Assembly (NCBI GenBank): GCA_021234155.1
Contig: JAJEKV010000038.1
Coordinates: 11,489,190 to 11,553,189 of the forward strand
Direction of reading: 5' to 3'
DNA: 64,000 nucleotides
Source: Isoetes taiwanensis
Lineage: Eukaryota > Streptophyta > Lycopodiopsida > Isoetales > Isoetaceae
A program made the position numbers and the translations under genes. Shown one piece after another: positions 48,181 through 59,470 of the stretch (the first letter of the stretch is position 1; each line of letters starts with the position of its first letter). The notes under the pieces are model-generated. The model was not told the origin of the DNA. It saw nothing but the letters and a program-made list of their open reading frames with translations, and ran no database searches.

Positions 48181-48357
48181 TTTTTCAATGGTCAACAACC
48201 AATGGCTCACAACAAAAGCCCTTTTTTTGTGCGTGTGGTGCATAATGGGCACATGGAGGGCCATTGATTTTAGCCTTCTTTTTCAATAGTCAACAACCAA
48301 TGGCTCACAACAAAAGCCCTCTTTTTGTGTGTGTGGTGCATAATGGGCACATGAAGG
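48159..48357. repeat. 101-bp tandem duplication
   Basis: GCCATTGATTTTAGCCTT..TTTTTCAATRGTCAACAACC and the following stretch to GGGCACATGRAGG are repeated at 48,159 and 48,260. They differ mainly in T-run length. Confidence 0.85.
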
Positions 48358-49038
48358 GCTTGAAGGGCGCATGTAGTGCAGTTTCCCCGCCGGCAACACA
48401 TTTCTTATCATAACTCTTGATCCAGAGCTCTGTTTGAGATGATTTTTATTGCGTTGGAAAGATCTCTCCAAGATCTTTTTGATAGTATATGATATGGATA
48501 TGTTTGGTTAAGTTATCTATGCTAAAACAGCAATTTTTCGGCCGGGTTTGGTAGGCTTTCACATCCTACCAGCTGATTAATATAGGATTGCGCTATTGGA
48601 TATTGTTTTATGGCTCATTCCGAATGAAGCTTGCAAAAAATTACCATGCATTTTTAGATTTTGAGGCAGTTATTAAGAAAATTCCAAGGCTTCTAGATCC
48701 TTGTGCTAACAAGCAGAAAAGTTTCCCACTTTGGTTTCTCACCACAAGAATCCATGGAGGCCAAAGGCTGCTGTTAAATTCCAATTGAAAAATGTTTGTG
48801 TATGGGTGTTGCAAACTTTATGACTTTCAGAATAATGGGATCAATCTGCTCTATCTTTATGGTAACTTTTACTTATGTTCTATTTGTTTTATTGTGATCA
48901 AATTCAAAAGCTACAGGTGATGAAAGCCTCAAATGAATTCTAGTTTTTTTCTGGTTTGAATTCCAAAATTTTTGTCACACCCGGGGGGGGGACGTCCCTA
49001 AGGCCCCGAAGGGGACAAAAAAAAAATTTTTGCAACAC

Positions 49039-49644
49039 AAACCATTAACATCCAACATATAAAAATTAAATCCCCCAACACATACAACCAACACATAACA
49101 ACCATTGATATTAACAACCAACACATAACTACCATTGACATTAATTAACACAACCATTGGGTCCAACACATTTAAATTAAAATCCCCCTTAAACCCCCTT
49201 TGGTTTGGGTGCATATTCACACGGGGGGTGACGTAGGGCAGCGAGAGCCCTCATAATTGTATTTTGCACGTACGAAATCAACACCATATAGTATTTCGCT
49301 TGAAATCTTATAATATTTTGCGAATCTTGTTATACAGTATAGCAAATTTTGTACTTGCATACCCCACAAACGAGGAACTTTACGTACGGTGTAGATTAAG
49401 GAATAAGGGGTGAATATGCCTATCCAACAGCTCTCGTTGCCCGGAGTGAGTCATCCCCCGTGTGAATATGCACCCAAACTAAAGGGGGTTTAAGGGGGAT
49501 TTTAATTTAAATGTGTTGGACCCAATGGTTGTGTTAATTAATGTCAATGGTAGTTATGTGTTGGTTGTTAATGTCAATGGTTGTTATGTGTTGGTTGTTA
49601 TGTGTTGGGGGATTTAATTTTTATATGTTGGATGTTAATGGTTT
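49039..49644. mobile_element. 606-bp nonautonomous element with about 210-bp inverted arms
   Basis: The left arm from AAACCATTAACATCCAACAT (49,039) to GGGCAGCGAGAGC (about 49,250) is repeated in reverse from GCTCTCGTTGCCC (about 49,430) to ATGGTTT (49,644), with few differences. The loop of about 180 bp contains the segment also found at 46,393-46,524. Reading frames in the arms are Val/Asn repeats, not genes. No obvious target duplication at the ends as I place them. Confidence 0.85.
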
Positions 49645-50104
49645 ATAGTTTGTCATGTACTTTATAGCTGCATAATTCAAGATGTTAGGTTGCTCACAAA
49701 GCTTGGGTGGGTTATAGGGGTCATATTGCAGCAGTTGTAACTCCAATAGGAAAATGAAAATGTAGTTGTATTTTGTACGGTTAGCAAACCAATTTCCAAG
49801 AACAAGATGGCAGAATGCCTTTATCGGTAGTCTCATATTCCATAAAGCTTTTCTGTTCACTTTTTCATAAACTAAGGAACATTATGCAATTGCACATCAA
49901 CATATATATTTGGCATTCTTGGGGATGCAAATTGCTCCTAATGGGATTGAAACAGAGGTTTTGCACTTTGTAATGCAAATAGTGGCTAGAGGGACATGAG
50001 ATTCAGAAATGCTCCCTTTATTTGACATGTTGGTAGAACAAACAGTTTTACATTTTGCATGTGGATAACAGAGCAGATGATTTCTCTCAATAAAAGAAGT
50101 TTAG

Positions 50105-50205
50105 CCAGGATTAACATCATGTGGGCTTCATGATACTGCGTTCAAATCCCTTGGCTATCAAGGTTCAAAGATAGAATTGAATTGAATTGAATTGAAGATT
50201 ATCCA
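50105..50205 (+). repeat. Possible SINE fragment ending in (GAATT)4
   Basis: GTTCAAATCCC (50,140-50,150) resembles a Pol III box B, followed by TTGGCTATCAAGGTTCAAAG and four GAATT units. The layout is similar to the box-B segment at 10,085-10,215. Weak evidence. Confidence 0.25.
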
Positions 50206-50847
50206 AGTTACTGGCTTCCTTCATGAGTTCATAATTTACTGTCTGAATACAAGTTAGTAGCACTTAATCTTTGTTAATTTATAAGATATTCAAGTTAGTA
50301 GTACTTAATCTATTGACAAAGTGGGAATCAATCATCTTATAATTCATGACGATATCTTATGCAGTCTCAAATAGGTCACAAAGCAAAAGGCTTTTAAATA
50401 TGTTGTTCACATGCTAGGTTTTTCTAACATTTTTCAAAGGACGGTGGGACATATTGAATATCTAGAAGGTATAAAATTAGATATGTGTATGCTTTGTGGA
50501 AGCTCCATGTTATGTGACTATCATGAATGCATTTTACGTATATGTGTAATTTAATTTCTTTATCCTTCAAAATGTTAATTCCATAACTACAATCCTCTTT
50601 TAGATTATACAAATTGGATGACAAAATGAATATTTCTCGTCTAGTTGTGTAAGCACAAGTGGGTGCCGCTGGTACATGAGCCTGCGACACAACGTACTTA
50701 CTCCATACTAAATAAATAAAAGGAGATACGACTCTGCTTAAGGGTCTAACTGCATTGGACTTGTAACTAGCCAAATCAGGTGTTACTACTGGAATCTCAG
50801 GCGTGTTTGACGATGTATCCTGGGCCTATGGCAAGGCAGTATTATCT

Positions 50848-51168
50848 GATATGGTCTGTGGGGTATGGGATAAAGCCTGGAAAGGTTGGGGCCCATTGGA
50901 TAACAATTTTCTTGAAGGATCCGCCCTTTTGGTGCGTTAATTATCACTAGAGGTGCTAGTGCGTAACATTTGGTTTCAGAGCCAAGGTTCAATTCCTCGT
51001 GGCAACATTGGTATGTTCCACATGCTTGAGGGCAAGCATCTCGAGGAAGGGGAGGAATTGATATGGTCTGTGGGGTATGGAATAAAGCCTAGAAAGGTTG
51101 GGGCCCATTGGATAACGATTTTCTTGAAGGATCCGCCCTTTTTGATACGCTGGTTATCACTACAAGAA
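50848..51168. repeat. 105-bp direct repeats around an initiator-tRNA-like site
   Basis: GATATGGTCTGTGGGGTATG through CCGCCCTTTT and TTATCACTA occurs at 50,848-50,948 and 51,060-51,163. Between them TGGTTTCAGAGCCAAGG (50,971-50,987) resembles the plant retrotransposon primer-binding site complementary to initiator tRNA-Met, and GGTTCAATTCC follows. This may be a scrambled LTR-element junction. Confidence 0.55.
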
Positions 51169-51194
51169 ATTTATCGCGGCGGTATATTTCTTTG
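51158..51194. mobile_element. CACTA-like terminus with truncated core
   Basis: CACTACAAGAAATTTATCGC followed by GGCGGTATATTTCTTTG. This copy shows the complete CACTACAAGAAA end typical of plant CACTA transposons, directly attached to the GC-rich core of the mini-palindromes at 18,997 and 28,537. In the sister direct repeat (50,940) the same host sequence TTATCACTA continues without it. Confidence 0.55.
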
Positions 51195-52149
51195 GTTCCA
51201 AACCTGCATAGTTGGACTTGCTATTTAAATAAAATATTTAGTAATATTTTGCTGTTAATATCAAATGTAAGTAGTGGTCCAAAAGGCATGTATATTAGAT
51301 GCTTTTTATGATTCATGCTTATAGGCAAGGTCTATTTTTTAAAGCACTCTCAAACAACCTAAGGTGGTTATTCATGATTCTAAAAATTCCATCATTGAGC
51401 AAAAGCTAAGGTATTTATGCATGGTTTTAAAAATTCCATCATTGAGCAAATAAGTGGGTTGCCACTAGAAGATTTAGTTGTTGAATAGGGTTTATTGTTG
51501 GCAATTATATTGTTCTTGTGATGCAAGTGTAAGTAATGGCTTTTAATCCTTAAAGCTAAATCAAGGGGTTGAGTTACAGGCTGAAATGGACCATCCAGTG
51601 TTGTGGGTATTGTAAATTCTTTCGATTCCATTCCTGAGCTCCATCGAAAAGTCCTTGATGCTGAGATACCATGGCTCAATCTGGACTCAAGCAAAAAAAC
51701 CAGACAAATCAAACTCAGAAACCCAAAATGAAGGGCTTTACAAAACAGAAAATTTGCTTGAAGTTGTGAAACCTTACGACTCCTCAATAATCACTAGAAG
51801 CACATTTTTTATTTCACTAAAATGCATAAACTCTATCGCCACTGTCAAAGCCAAACCATACAAGGATAGGGTTATAATCCAACACTTCTGCATGGAAATT
51901 TCATGACCTTGTGTCTGCAGAATGAAAAAACTGAAAGCCATAGGAATCAAAACAACCAATTATCCACAAGAGAGCACTAATGCAGTAAAAAAAAGGTTCA
52001 CTTAGAAGATGGAGAGGATTGAATAATATTCTCTGATGGAAGTTCCACAAGTTACATAATACTAAATGTAAGCTACCATGAGAAATGGATAACCCGATGT
52101 AGAGGGCATAATTGTATGAGATTCAAAACCTTTAGGCAGCACTATAAAG
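51195..52149. other. Gene-less interval
   Basis: No coding evidence. A short direct repeat (AAAATTCCATCATTGAGCAAA) occurs near 51,383 and 51,429. Confidence 0.45.
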
Positions 52150-52415
52150 TCAATCCAGATCACGTTTCACTTCGATTCCCATTGAGCGGGTTGTTCCCAT
52201 TATGGACTTGCAGATTGCCTCCAAGGACTTGTACTGGTGGCACAATGGATCTGATTGCTTTATCTTTGCAATTTGGTAGATGTGTTTTAATGTAACAACC
52301 CCGGCAGTATTATGGTCAGGCTTGCTGGCTCCAAACTCTATACCCGTTGCCTTTTTCAAGAAGTAAGAAACAGGTGGAGACTTGATGGTGAACTCAAAAG
52401 TGCTATCCTTGAACC
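52150..52415 (-). pseudogene. Mitochondrial ribosomal protein L11 (uL11m), C-terminal fragment
   Basis: Minus strand. About 88 codons without a stop read WFKDSTFEFTIKSPPVSYFL, then KKATGIEFGASKPDHNTAGV, VTLKHIYQIAKIKQSDP and AICKSIMGTTRSMGIEVKRD, ending at 52,150. This is the C-terminal, 23S rRNA-binding half of the plant mitochondrial uL11. The HxYxIAKxKQSDP and SxCKSIxGTxxSMGI segments separate it from plastid and cytosolic forms. The frame is closed by TGA just before WFKD, and no N-terminal half (the Pro-rich PVGPALGQ region) was seen up to 55 kb. It could be a 5'-truncated retrocopy or the last exon of a gene with a very distant first part. The intact frame suggests it is young or still used. 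Confidence 0.8.
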
Positions 52416-52504
52416 ATCATTCAATTAAATTGGGATTATGTCTTGATTTTGGGACAAATTTCATATTGCAATTTTTTAGTAATTTGATAAAAGTCACTAT
52501 TCAG

Positions 52505-55102
52505 GCAATGGACCAAAAATGGTGCATTTGCACTGTTCACTTTAAAATTCATATAAAATCAATGGCTCAAAATTCAACAAAATCCTTCCTAGAAGTTCAT
52601 ATATGGCAGAGATATTCCATATAAAAAATACCTAAAAATCTATCTACCTTCATTCTTTGAAGTTATGCTTATGTGAATCCAAGGGGGTCATGCCAAGACT
52701 GCCTTATGTTCACATAAGGTAAAACTGTCTTAATAAAACGATTTTTTTGAATTTTTTTCAGTATTTTCTTATTTTTCTATACAAGTTAGAGAATACAATA
52801 CAAAAAACTGCACCTCATTCCGAGATATGAGAAGGAAGATAGAGTTCTTCGAACATGATAGGGTCAAAACTGTTTTCTGTCTTTTATGGACCAATAATGG
52901 TTCCCAGAAGGCTGTTCTCGAATCAAATCTTTAAGTTTTTCCAATAAATGAATTTTGGCTTGGAATTTGGAATATAAGTAGTAAACAAGTTGTTACATCC
53001 TAGAAAAATGTTTATTGGTCTTGATTTCTATGTTTTGGTTTTTTCATACAATTTTTAATACGATCGACTAATAATTTATGACTATATTGAAGAAGAAAAA
53101 GAAGAATGATTCAAGTTTGTCCTTCAAAAAATTACAATATGAAAGCTTATAACAATATGAGACAAATGCAAAAAAAAGTACACAAAACCAGCATAGCACT
53201 TGTTCTAAAAAATCAAGAAAGATTTCTGTCCTGAGACCATTATTGGTCTACAGTTTGTTTAAAATTCAAGAACTTCCTCATGTTAATCGATTGCAATGTG
53301 AATTTTTGGAAATGAGTAGTTCATGAGTTACTCTATTCATTAAAAATATGTAATACACATATTTTGTTGTTTGGATTAAGCATTTTAGCATCAATTTCAA
53401 ATTATTTGCTAAATTACGTCTTTCATGAATTTTAAAGCTTATGGTTGGAGTTATGACCTTCAAAAGTTATATTCTTAAAACATAACAAGTTGCAATACCA
53501 ATGCAATAAGAAAGAAGGAATACTATTAAATGTTATTATTGTAAAAAAATAAAGATAATCTGCTATGTCCGCGACCATTACTGGTCCAAATGGCTTAGGC
53601 CCATTATAAAACCAAGAGTGTCACCATCTTAATCCATATTAATCTCAATTTCAGAACATAAGACATATGCATAGTACTCTGATTGATAATATTAGTTGGT
53701 TGTGGAATTGCCTCATTACGTATAATCTTGAGGCATAAGCAAATTGAATCTATGAGGATTTCTATTCATCCCTTATGCTATAGAAGATAAGAATTCATCA
53801 TTATCATTGTATAGATGACAAATGAATAATAAATATGGTTATTTATAATATTTAGAGAGATGAAATTAGATAGCAATTTGTTTAATTATGGACCATAAAT
53901 CGTCAACGGCCATTTGTATTCAACTCTTGCATATAGCGAATTATTTTAACATGAAACTAAAGATCTATATTACCAAGGAAAGCTTGCATCCATAAAAAAA
54001 TATAGCTCATATCATGAAAGATGATCTACATGCATTATTATCATACCTAACCTACAATACTTCTGGCAGCAAACACAGTAGTAAGTTTATGATAGCAAGA
54101 GAGAAGTAAATTTCTTTGTGTTTTTTGCAATATATGACATCAAGAACCTCTATGCACATGTGTTATCATATGTGAGTTGAAAAAGAGTGTTATCTTGATT
54201 AAATAATTCAAATTTTGACAAGTCTAAGTATTGACCATTAATGGTCAGGGGATATTTATATTTAAATCTTGCAACTACTACATGAAATTTGATATCTATG
54301 TTGCCAATGAAGGCTTACATTCATTAAAAATATAGCATTTCCTAAAAGATGCTTATATGCACAATTAGCATACTTAAACTCCAATACCGTGTAGTCACCC
54401 AAATGTAGAGAATGGATGATTAGCTACTAGATATAGGTTGATAAAATTATAATCTACGTAGATATAAGTGTAGTGCATAGCGTGCATCTTTAGTTACTCT
54501 TCTAAAGATGATATACGAGTTTTATTAAATCATTTTAGATTTATTTTTGTCCTGAATTCTATATAAGAGATTCTTTAGTCAATATTGAAATCATTATAAC
54601 TTATGAATGCTTCAAAAAAACATCGGACTATAGCTCTTAGAGTCAACAACTGATGGCCACAAGAATTAGGCCAAAACTTGTAATAGTAAGAGAGAAATAA
54701 TTCAAATCCTCAAACAACCCTTTTGAGCAAAATTGGGTATGGCGACTTCATCTAATGCCATATAATAGTGAAAAAACTTGGGAGCATGCAAATTAATATG
54801 TTTTATCATAAAAATCATTTGCTTTTGATTTTGGCAAGGTTTGGACCCCTTTGTGCTAGAAAACATGAAGAATGCAGTTCTGGACTAGTACGAAAACTGC
54901 TAAATTGTATGAGGTTTGGACAACCACCACAAGATATGGGTGAATTCATTGGTCATGACATTCTTATAGATCATAAAGAATCAAGTGAAGATTCAAAAGG
55001 TGGTGGTAGATTGCAAAATGGAGAAGTTCATCTCTAGATATATGGGTTTAAGTGGCAGAGGTACGATGGACCAATCTTAGTCCATGGACCGCAGATGGTC
55101 CA
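52505..55102. repeat. Degenerate tandem array, unit about 340 bp, with palindromic GACCATTANTGGTC core
   Basis: Cores lie at 52,510 (GGACCAAAAATGGTGC), 52,888 (GGACCAATAATGGTTCC), 53,235 (GACCATTATTGGTC), 53,573 (GACCATTACTGGTCC), 53,890 (GGACCATAAATCGTC), about 54,234 (GACCATTA.TGGTC), 55,068 and 55,086. Spacings are 378, 347, 338, 317 and 344 bp. Sequence between cores aligns weakly from unit to unit, best between the units at 53.9 and 54.2 kb (CTTGCA, AAAGCTTGCATCCAT / AAGGCTTACATTCAT, AAATATAGC). AT-rich and noncoding. Confidence 0.65.
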
Positions 55103-55262
55103 GTGAACAACTCTAGTGTTAACATATAATCACACACCTTAATTTAAATTCACACCTTAACTTCAAATTACAAAATCATATATGACACTGCTCAAGTAGT
55201 ACACAACTTTTATTAACTGTGATTGATACATAGTAATGTAGAAAACATACTTACATAGTTTT

Positions 55263-58200
55263 TTATTTTTCCACCAGCATCCCCAAGGATATGATAGCCT
55301 TATTCCTTACATCCTGAGGTATTGTAACTCTCGCTGTTTTACGTGGAATAGTTTTTGGAGTCCACGAGTACAATACGGTTTCAATGTCTAGCCAAAGATC
55401 AGGATCACTAGGATTTCTCCTCCGCCTCTTTGTCCAACAATCTGAATATCTTTCTTTATCGGTGACATTACTCAATTGATGTACTGGACACCACCATTCC
55501 ACGCGCACCTTATTGAAGTTAACATCACCTTCTTCTTTGCAAATATCCGAGATAGTGTATCCCAACCACCTTTGGATAGGTCCGTAGATCTCTTTGGTTT
55601 TACTACTACAAATTGGTGGCACTCCACGTCGATTAGAAGGTTCATAACAATTCATGCCTATATATTTTGGCCTATCCTTCTTAGGACCAACATAGTGTTT
55701 ATCGATTGAGGAGGAGCATATGCCTTCACAATGCTACTAATGGTACCATCATCTTCGTCGGCCTGACTAATGTTTTCCACCTACTTTTAGGGAACCACCC
55801 TTCTTTCAGCTCTTCTAAGGATATGTCTACCTCATCCAACAAGTTGATCACCTTCTTCCAATAATCTATCAATGCACGATTAGTCTCATCTGAATTAGTT
55901 TGCCAATGCTTGATGTAGTCATTGATGCCATCCTTAGTCAATCCCAATTGCTTGACTTCTTCAGTTGATTTTAGAGCTTTAGGTTGACCAGGAGGTATCA
56001 TAGGCTTGCCATTTGCATCCCTGTGCCAAATGTCTACCCCACCTCTCCACTTCTCCTCTGAAGGTCTCATTTTCCATTGCATGATTGGAATCAAAAAGTG
56101 AATTGAAGAGGTCTAGAATGACCTTCCATGTCGAGAGCATAACCATCTACAAAACTCTTCCAATCAGGCACTTCTTCTATGAGAGATCCTATAGGAGATG
56201 GATTTGTACATCCATGAAATATTTCCAATAGCCTGGGAAAGTTGGCAACTGTCTGCTGTCTCAATACATGACTATATTTTCCAAACAATGCGTCCACATC
56301 CTCATGAGTATGTCCGGACATTAGGAACCCCAAATTGACTCTTTCAAAAATACCCACAGCTGTTGAGTAGGATAGGAAAGAAAACATCCACCTGTTCTTA
56401 TTTTGACCAGCACAATTATCTAGTTGCAAGAGGAGCCTTCTGGGCAGCTCTCGAGGTTTAGCACGAGATGTTGAAGCTCCAACATGTTCATTAGGTCCAT
56501 ACCTCCTAAACCATACCTTGCTAAACTTTTCAATACTATTAGGGGTTCCATCCAACAATGCACTATGTAGTGCCTGGCTAGCTGTAGGATCCTGGAGGTG
56601 ACCATTGTAACCATTCTCATAGTACTCCCAATGTGAAAATCTGGACCATCACTCCACAACTCTAAACTGAAATGGCCATAGTAGGTCTGAGACTGCCCAT
56701 GCAATATTGCCCCAGTCATTGAAATTTGCAAAGGGTATGATCTTCCACATGACTTAGGAATGTACTTGAATTGTGGAAGACAAGTCTTCTGTTGGTCCAT
56801 TTTATCATGTATAATACATAGATAGTTATTAGGTTCCATTGCAGATAAGGTCCTCCACATCCAATAAGTTGATCTACATGATAGTTGATCTGTCATATGG
56901 TCCTTCATATGTTCCCTTATCTTTGCCCTTAGACTTGGTTGCACAGTCTTATCTAGTGTCTCCTTCAGCTTAGCACATAAATTGCATTTGGCAAAGTTGT
57001 TTGAAGTTACTATGGTCACATGCTTGAAATGCTTATTCCATAGCCTACTAAAACTGGGTTGGGATATAGAGGCCACTCCAAGTTCCCGAAGCAATGCATT
57101 TATTTCCTCTAATATGCTCTTCTGAGTACAATGGGATGGCAATCTCTTTTCAACAATAACTCTACCCTGTTCATCCTTCTTACTCCTATGTGGCATGTTT
57201 TCTGCATTGAAATCCACATATCTTTCGGGCATGAGCATGCTATGGGTATCCACTTTTGGAACCTGCCAAAGTACCTACACTGGGTACTTTAGAACTGGGT
57301 ACTGCTTTCTTGTTCTTTCTATCAAAACTAGTTCAAAAGTTCAAAATAAAAGTCAAAAGCATGTTAATGTTCAAGGTCAAGATAAAGACAGTACCATTGG
57401 AGGTGAAAATGAATGAATCCAATCTAACACTTATTAGTTATTGAGGCATCATATAAGTACCCAGTACCAAGTGTTGGGTACTTTTTTAGGTAGTTTTATG
57501 CTACCTAAATAATACTTTTTAAGGTAGACCGTAGCATGCTCATGCCCTTTCAAATATTTCCTTTGCAGCTATAGTTCTTGAGGTAGGCCTTACCAGGCCA
57601 GTGTTCCCATGCAATGCAATTTTACTACCATTTTCATGTCTCTTTTGCCAGTTGTGCCAAGAAGAGGTTGGAATTCCATGTGTAGCCATCCATGCTTTTG
57701 AACGTATCCACTTTCCATTCAATGGGAATCTTTTCTTCTTTGATCTTTCATCCTGAATTGCATAGCCAAATATGGTGTACATGAAATTCCTCCTGCTATC
57801 ACACTTATCTTCCTGATATGTAGCTCTTGCTACCACCATCTCCTCTATTGTGAACATTCTCATATAGGAGGCCCAACAACACTCACTTCCTCTAACCTTC
57901 ATCAGGGCTTCAGGAGAACAATCATAAACTGACTTGCATCTTTTGGTGGGATAATGTTTGAAAGTTGGAAGTGGCCTCTTGCTACACTGTGTGAACATTA
58001 TTGACAATGGTTTTGCATCTATAGGAAACATGTAGTTCCCCTCCAGTTGAATATTGTCCCTAGGCCATGCAACAATAGTTGGAACCTCTAGTTGCTTCAC
58101 ACAAGTAAGGCATTCTTGTTTGTCTGAACCCTTTTCCTTCCAATTGTCATATAATTTTGAGATTGCCACACCGAACCTGTCCTCCCCTAATCTTTCATCA

Positions 58201-58526
58201 TTCACTGCATTGATAGGATCTGCTAGAACAATAATCCCTTCTCCTACTGCCTCTCTGTTGCATGCATGCAGGATCTTGACCTTTTTGTTTTTCCAATCGA
58301 CCCGAGTATAAAGTACAATTTCCTTTCCTTTGGCATCATCCTTTTCATTTCTGGTCTTTTCCTTTCCTTTGCCATCATCAACATCATTTGGAGTCTTTTC
58401 CTTTCCTTTGCCATCATCAACATCATTTGAGGTATTTTCCTTTCCTTGGGCATCATCTTCATTAGTTGGGGATTTTTCCTTGCCTTGATCAGCATCATTG
58501 GGGGCCTTTTTTTTAGCATTTTGCAT
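55263..58526 (-). CDS. DUF7869-type transposon-like gene, interrupted and frameshifted
   Basis: Minus strand. The N-terminal part (58,526-57,540) starts MQNAKKK and carries about four 13-residue repeats (DDGKGKEKTPNDV). A conserved segment follows (WIRSKAWMATHGI...KIALHGNTG, SRTIAAKEIFER). The frame is then cut by a 321-bp inverted-repeat insert. It resumes at about 57,226 (RYVDFNAENMPHR) with CTQKSILEEINALLRELG, a CX2C pair (KCNLCAKL) and HDKMDQQKTCLP. After a frameshift near 56,560 comes the signature LQLDNCAGQNKNRWMFSFLS...GHTHEDVDALFGKYSHVL (near 56,300). Further frameshifts lie near 56,094 and 55,700, and the C-terminus has VEWWCPVHQ and a Lys/Arg-rich RRRR patch. The LDN...ENKN...GHTHEDVD pattern identifies the DUF7869 family, whose members are repetitive and transposase-like; no activity is demonstrated. 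As read it is inactive. Confidence 0.8.
57227..57547. mobile_element. 321-bp inverted-repeat (MITE-like) insertion in the DUF7869 gene
   Basis: The ends are GGGCATGAGCATGCTA (57,227-57,242) and its perfect reverse complement (57,532-57,547). The insert is flanked on both sides by GAAA when read on the minus strand, a 4-bp target duplication. Removing the insert and one GAAA joins EIFER to RYVDF in the same frame. Inside, GTACCCAGT-type motifs form a second, shorter inverted repeat (about 57,268-57,300 and 57,455-57,488). It is neither a GT-AG intron at its borders nor coding. The 4-bp target rules out TA- and TTAA-targeting families. Confidence 0.8.
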
Positions 58527-58589
58527 GCCATTGACCTAAAATGCATAAAAACATATAGTAAGTTAGCATATCCAAATAACATCTCCATA

Positions 58590-59025
58590 ACATGTTCTTA
58601 AATGAAAGCTAACCTTAATAATAACCTTAATAACCTATAATAAGTTAATCTATAATAATAATAAGTTAACCTATAATATATTAACCTATAATAACCTTAA
58701 ATGTTGTAACCTTAGAAACAACTTTTAAGGTTATTATAGGTTAGCAGTTTTAAGGTTAGAAGTTTATTATAGGTTAGAAGTTTTAAGGTTAGAAGGTTAT
58801 TATAGGTTAAAAGTTTTAAGGTTAGAAGAAGTAAGTTTACAACTTTTAAGGTTCGAAGTTTTAAGGTTAAACTTCTAAAACTTAAAACTTCTAAATTCTA
58901 ATTCATAAACTTATAACCTTAACTATTAACTTATAACCTTAACTTTTAAATTCTAATTCATAAACTTTTAAACTTATAACCTTAAAACTATTAACCTTCT
59001 TATAAGTTATAACCTTAACCCCTTG
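58590..59025. repeat. AACCTTA / TAAGGTT simple-sequence region
   Basis: Dense runs of AACCTTAA and TAATAACC change orientation twice (AACCTTA-type, then TAAGGTTAGAAG-type, then TTATAACCTTAA). The region can therefore pair with itself extensively. No gene. Confidence 0.75.
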
Positions 59026-59094
59026 TAATAAATTTTCGCAGCAGTTATTATGGCGCGGTACGAATTTTTTAAAGCAGTTATTATTTCCAGTTTA

Positions 59095-59470
59095 CAATCC
59101 CTTTCCAACTTTTCTGTCTCTCTTTCGAACTTTTGGTGCGCTTTCGAACTTCTGGTCTACTATCTGCTATCTGCTTCTCGGCTATCTGCTTTTCGGCTTC
59201 TGGCTTTTCGGCTCTCTACCATTGCAATCTCTCTGGCTTTTCGGCTTCTCTGCAATCTCGGCTTGGAATAACAAAGGTTTTTGGCTTTTGGTTTCGGCTC
59301 AAAGGTTCTCGGCAGGTCTCGGCTTCCAAATTATCGGCTTCTTCTCTGCTATTGCTTCTTCTCAGCTTCTATTGGCTTCTTCTTGGCTCAAATCAACTTT
59401 TGTTTTCGATTTTTTGTTTCGGCTCAAAGGCAAAGGCTCAAATCTCGGGTACAGAACACAAATAGGTTGC
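59095..59470 (+). repeat. Pyrimidine-rich TTTTCGGCTTCT repeat
   Basis: TTTTCGGCTTCTGG, CTCGGCTATCTGC and related words recur irregularly. Small frames in all three phases are Ser/Leu/Phe-rich as a result. It could be a transposon leader ahead of the gene at 60 kb, but nothing proves this. Confidence 0.5.

Noticed and set aside
57227-57547. Ordinary spliceosomal intron in the DUF7869 gene
   Set aside because: Borders lack GT-AG, while perfect inverted ends and a GAAA duplication fit an insertion that restores the frame when removed.
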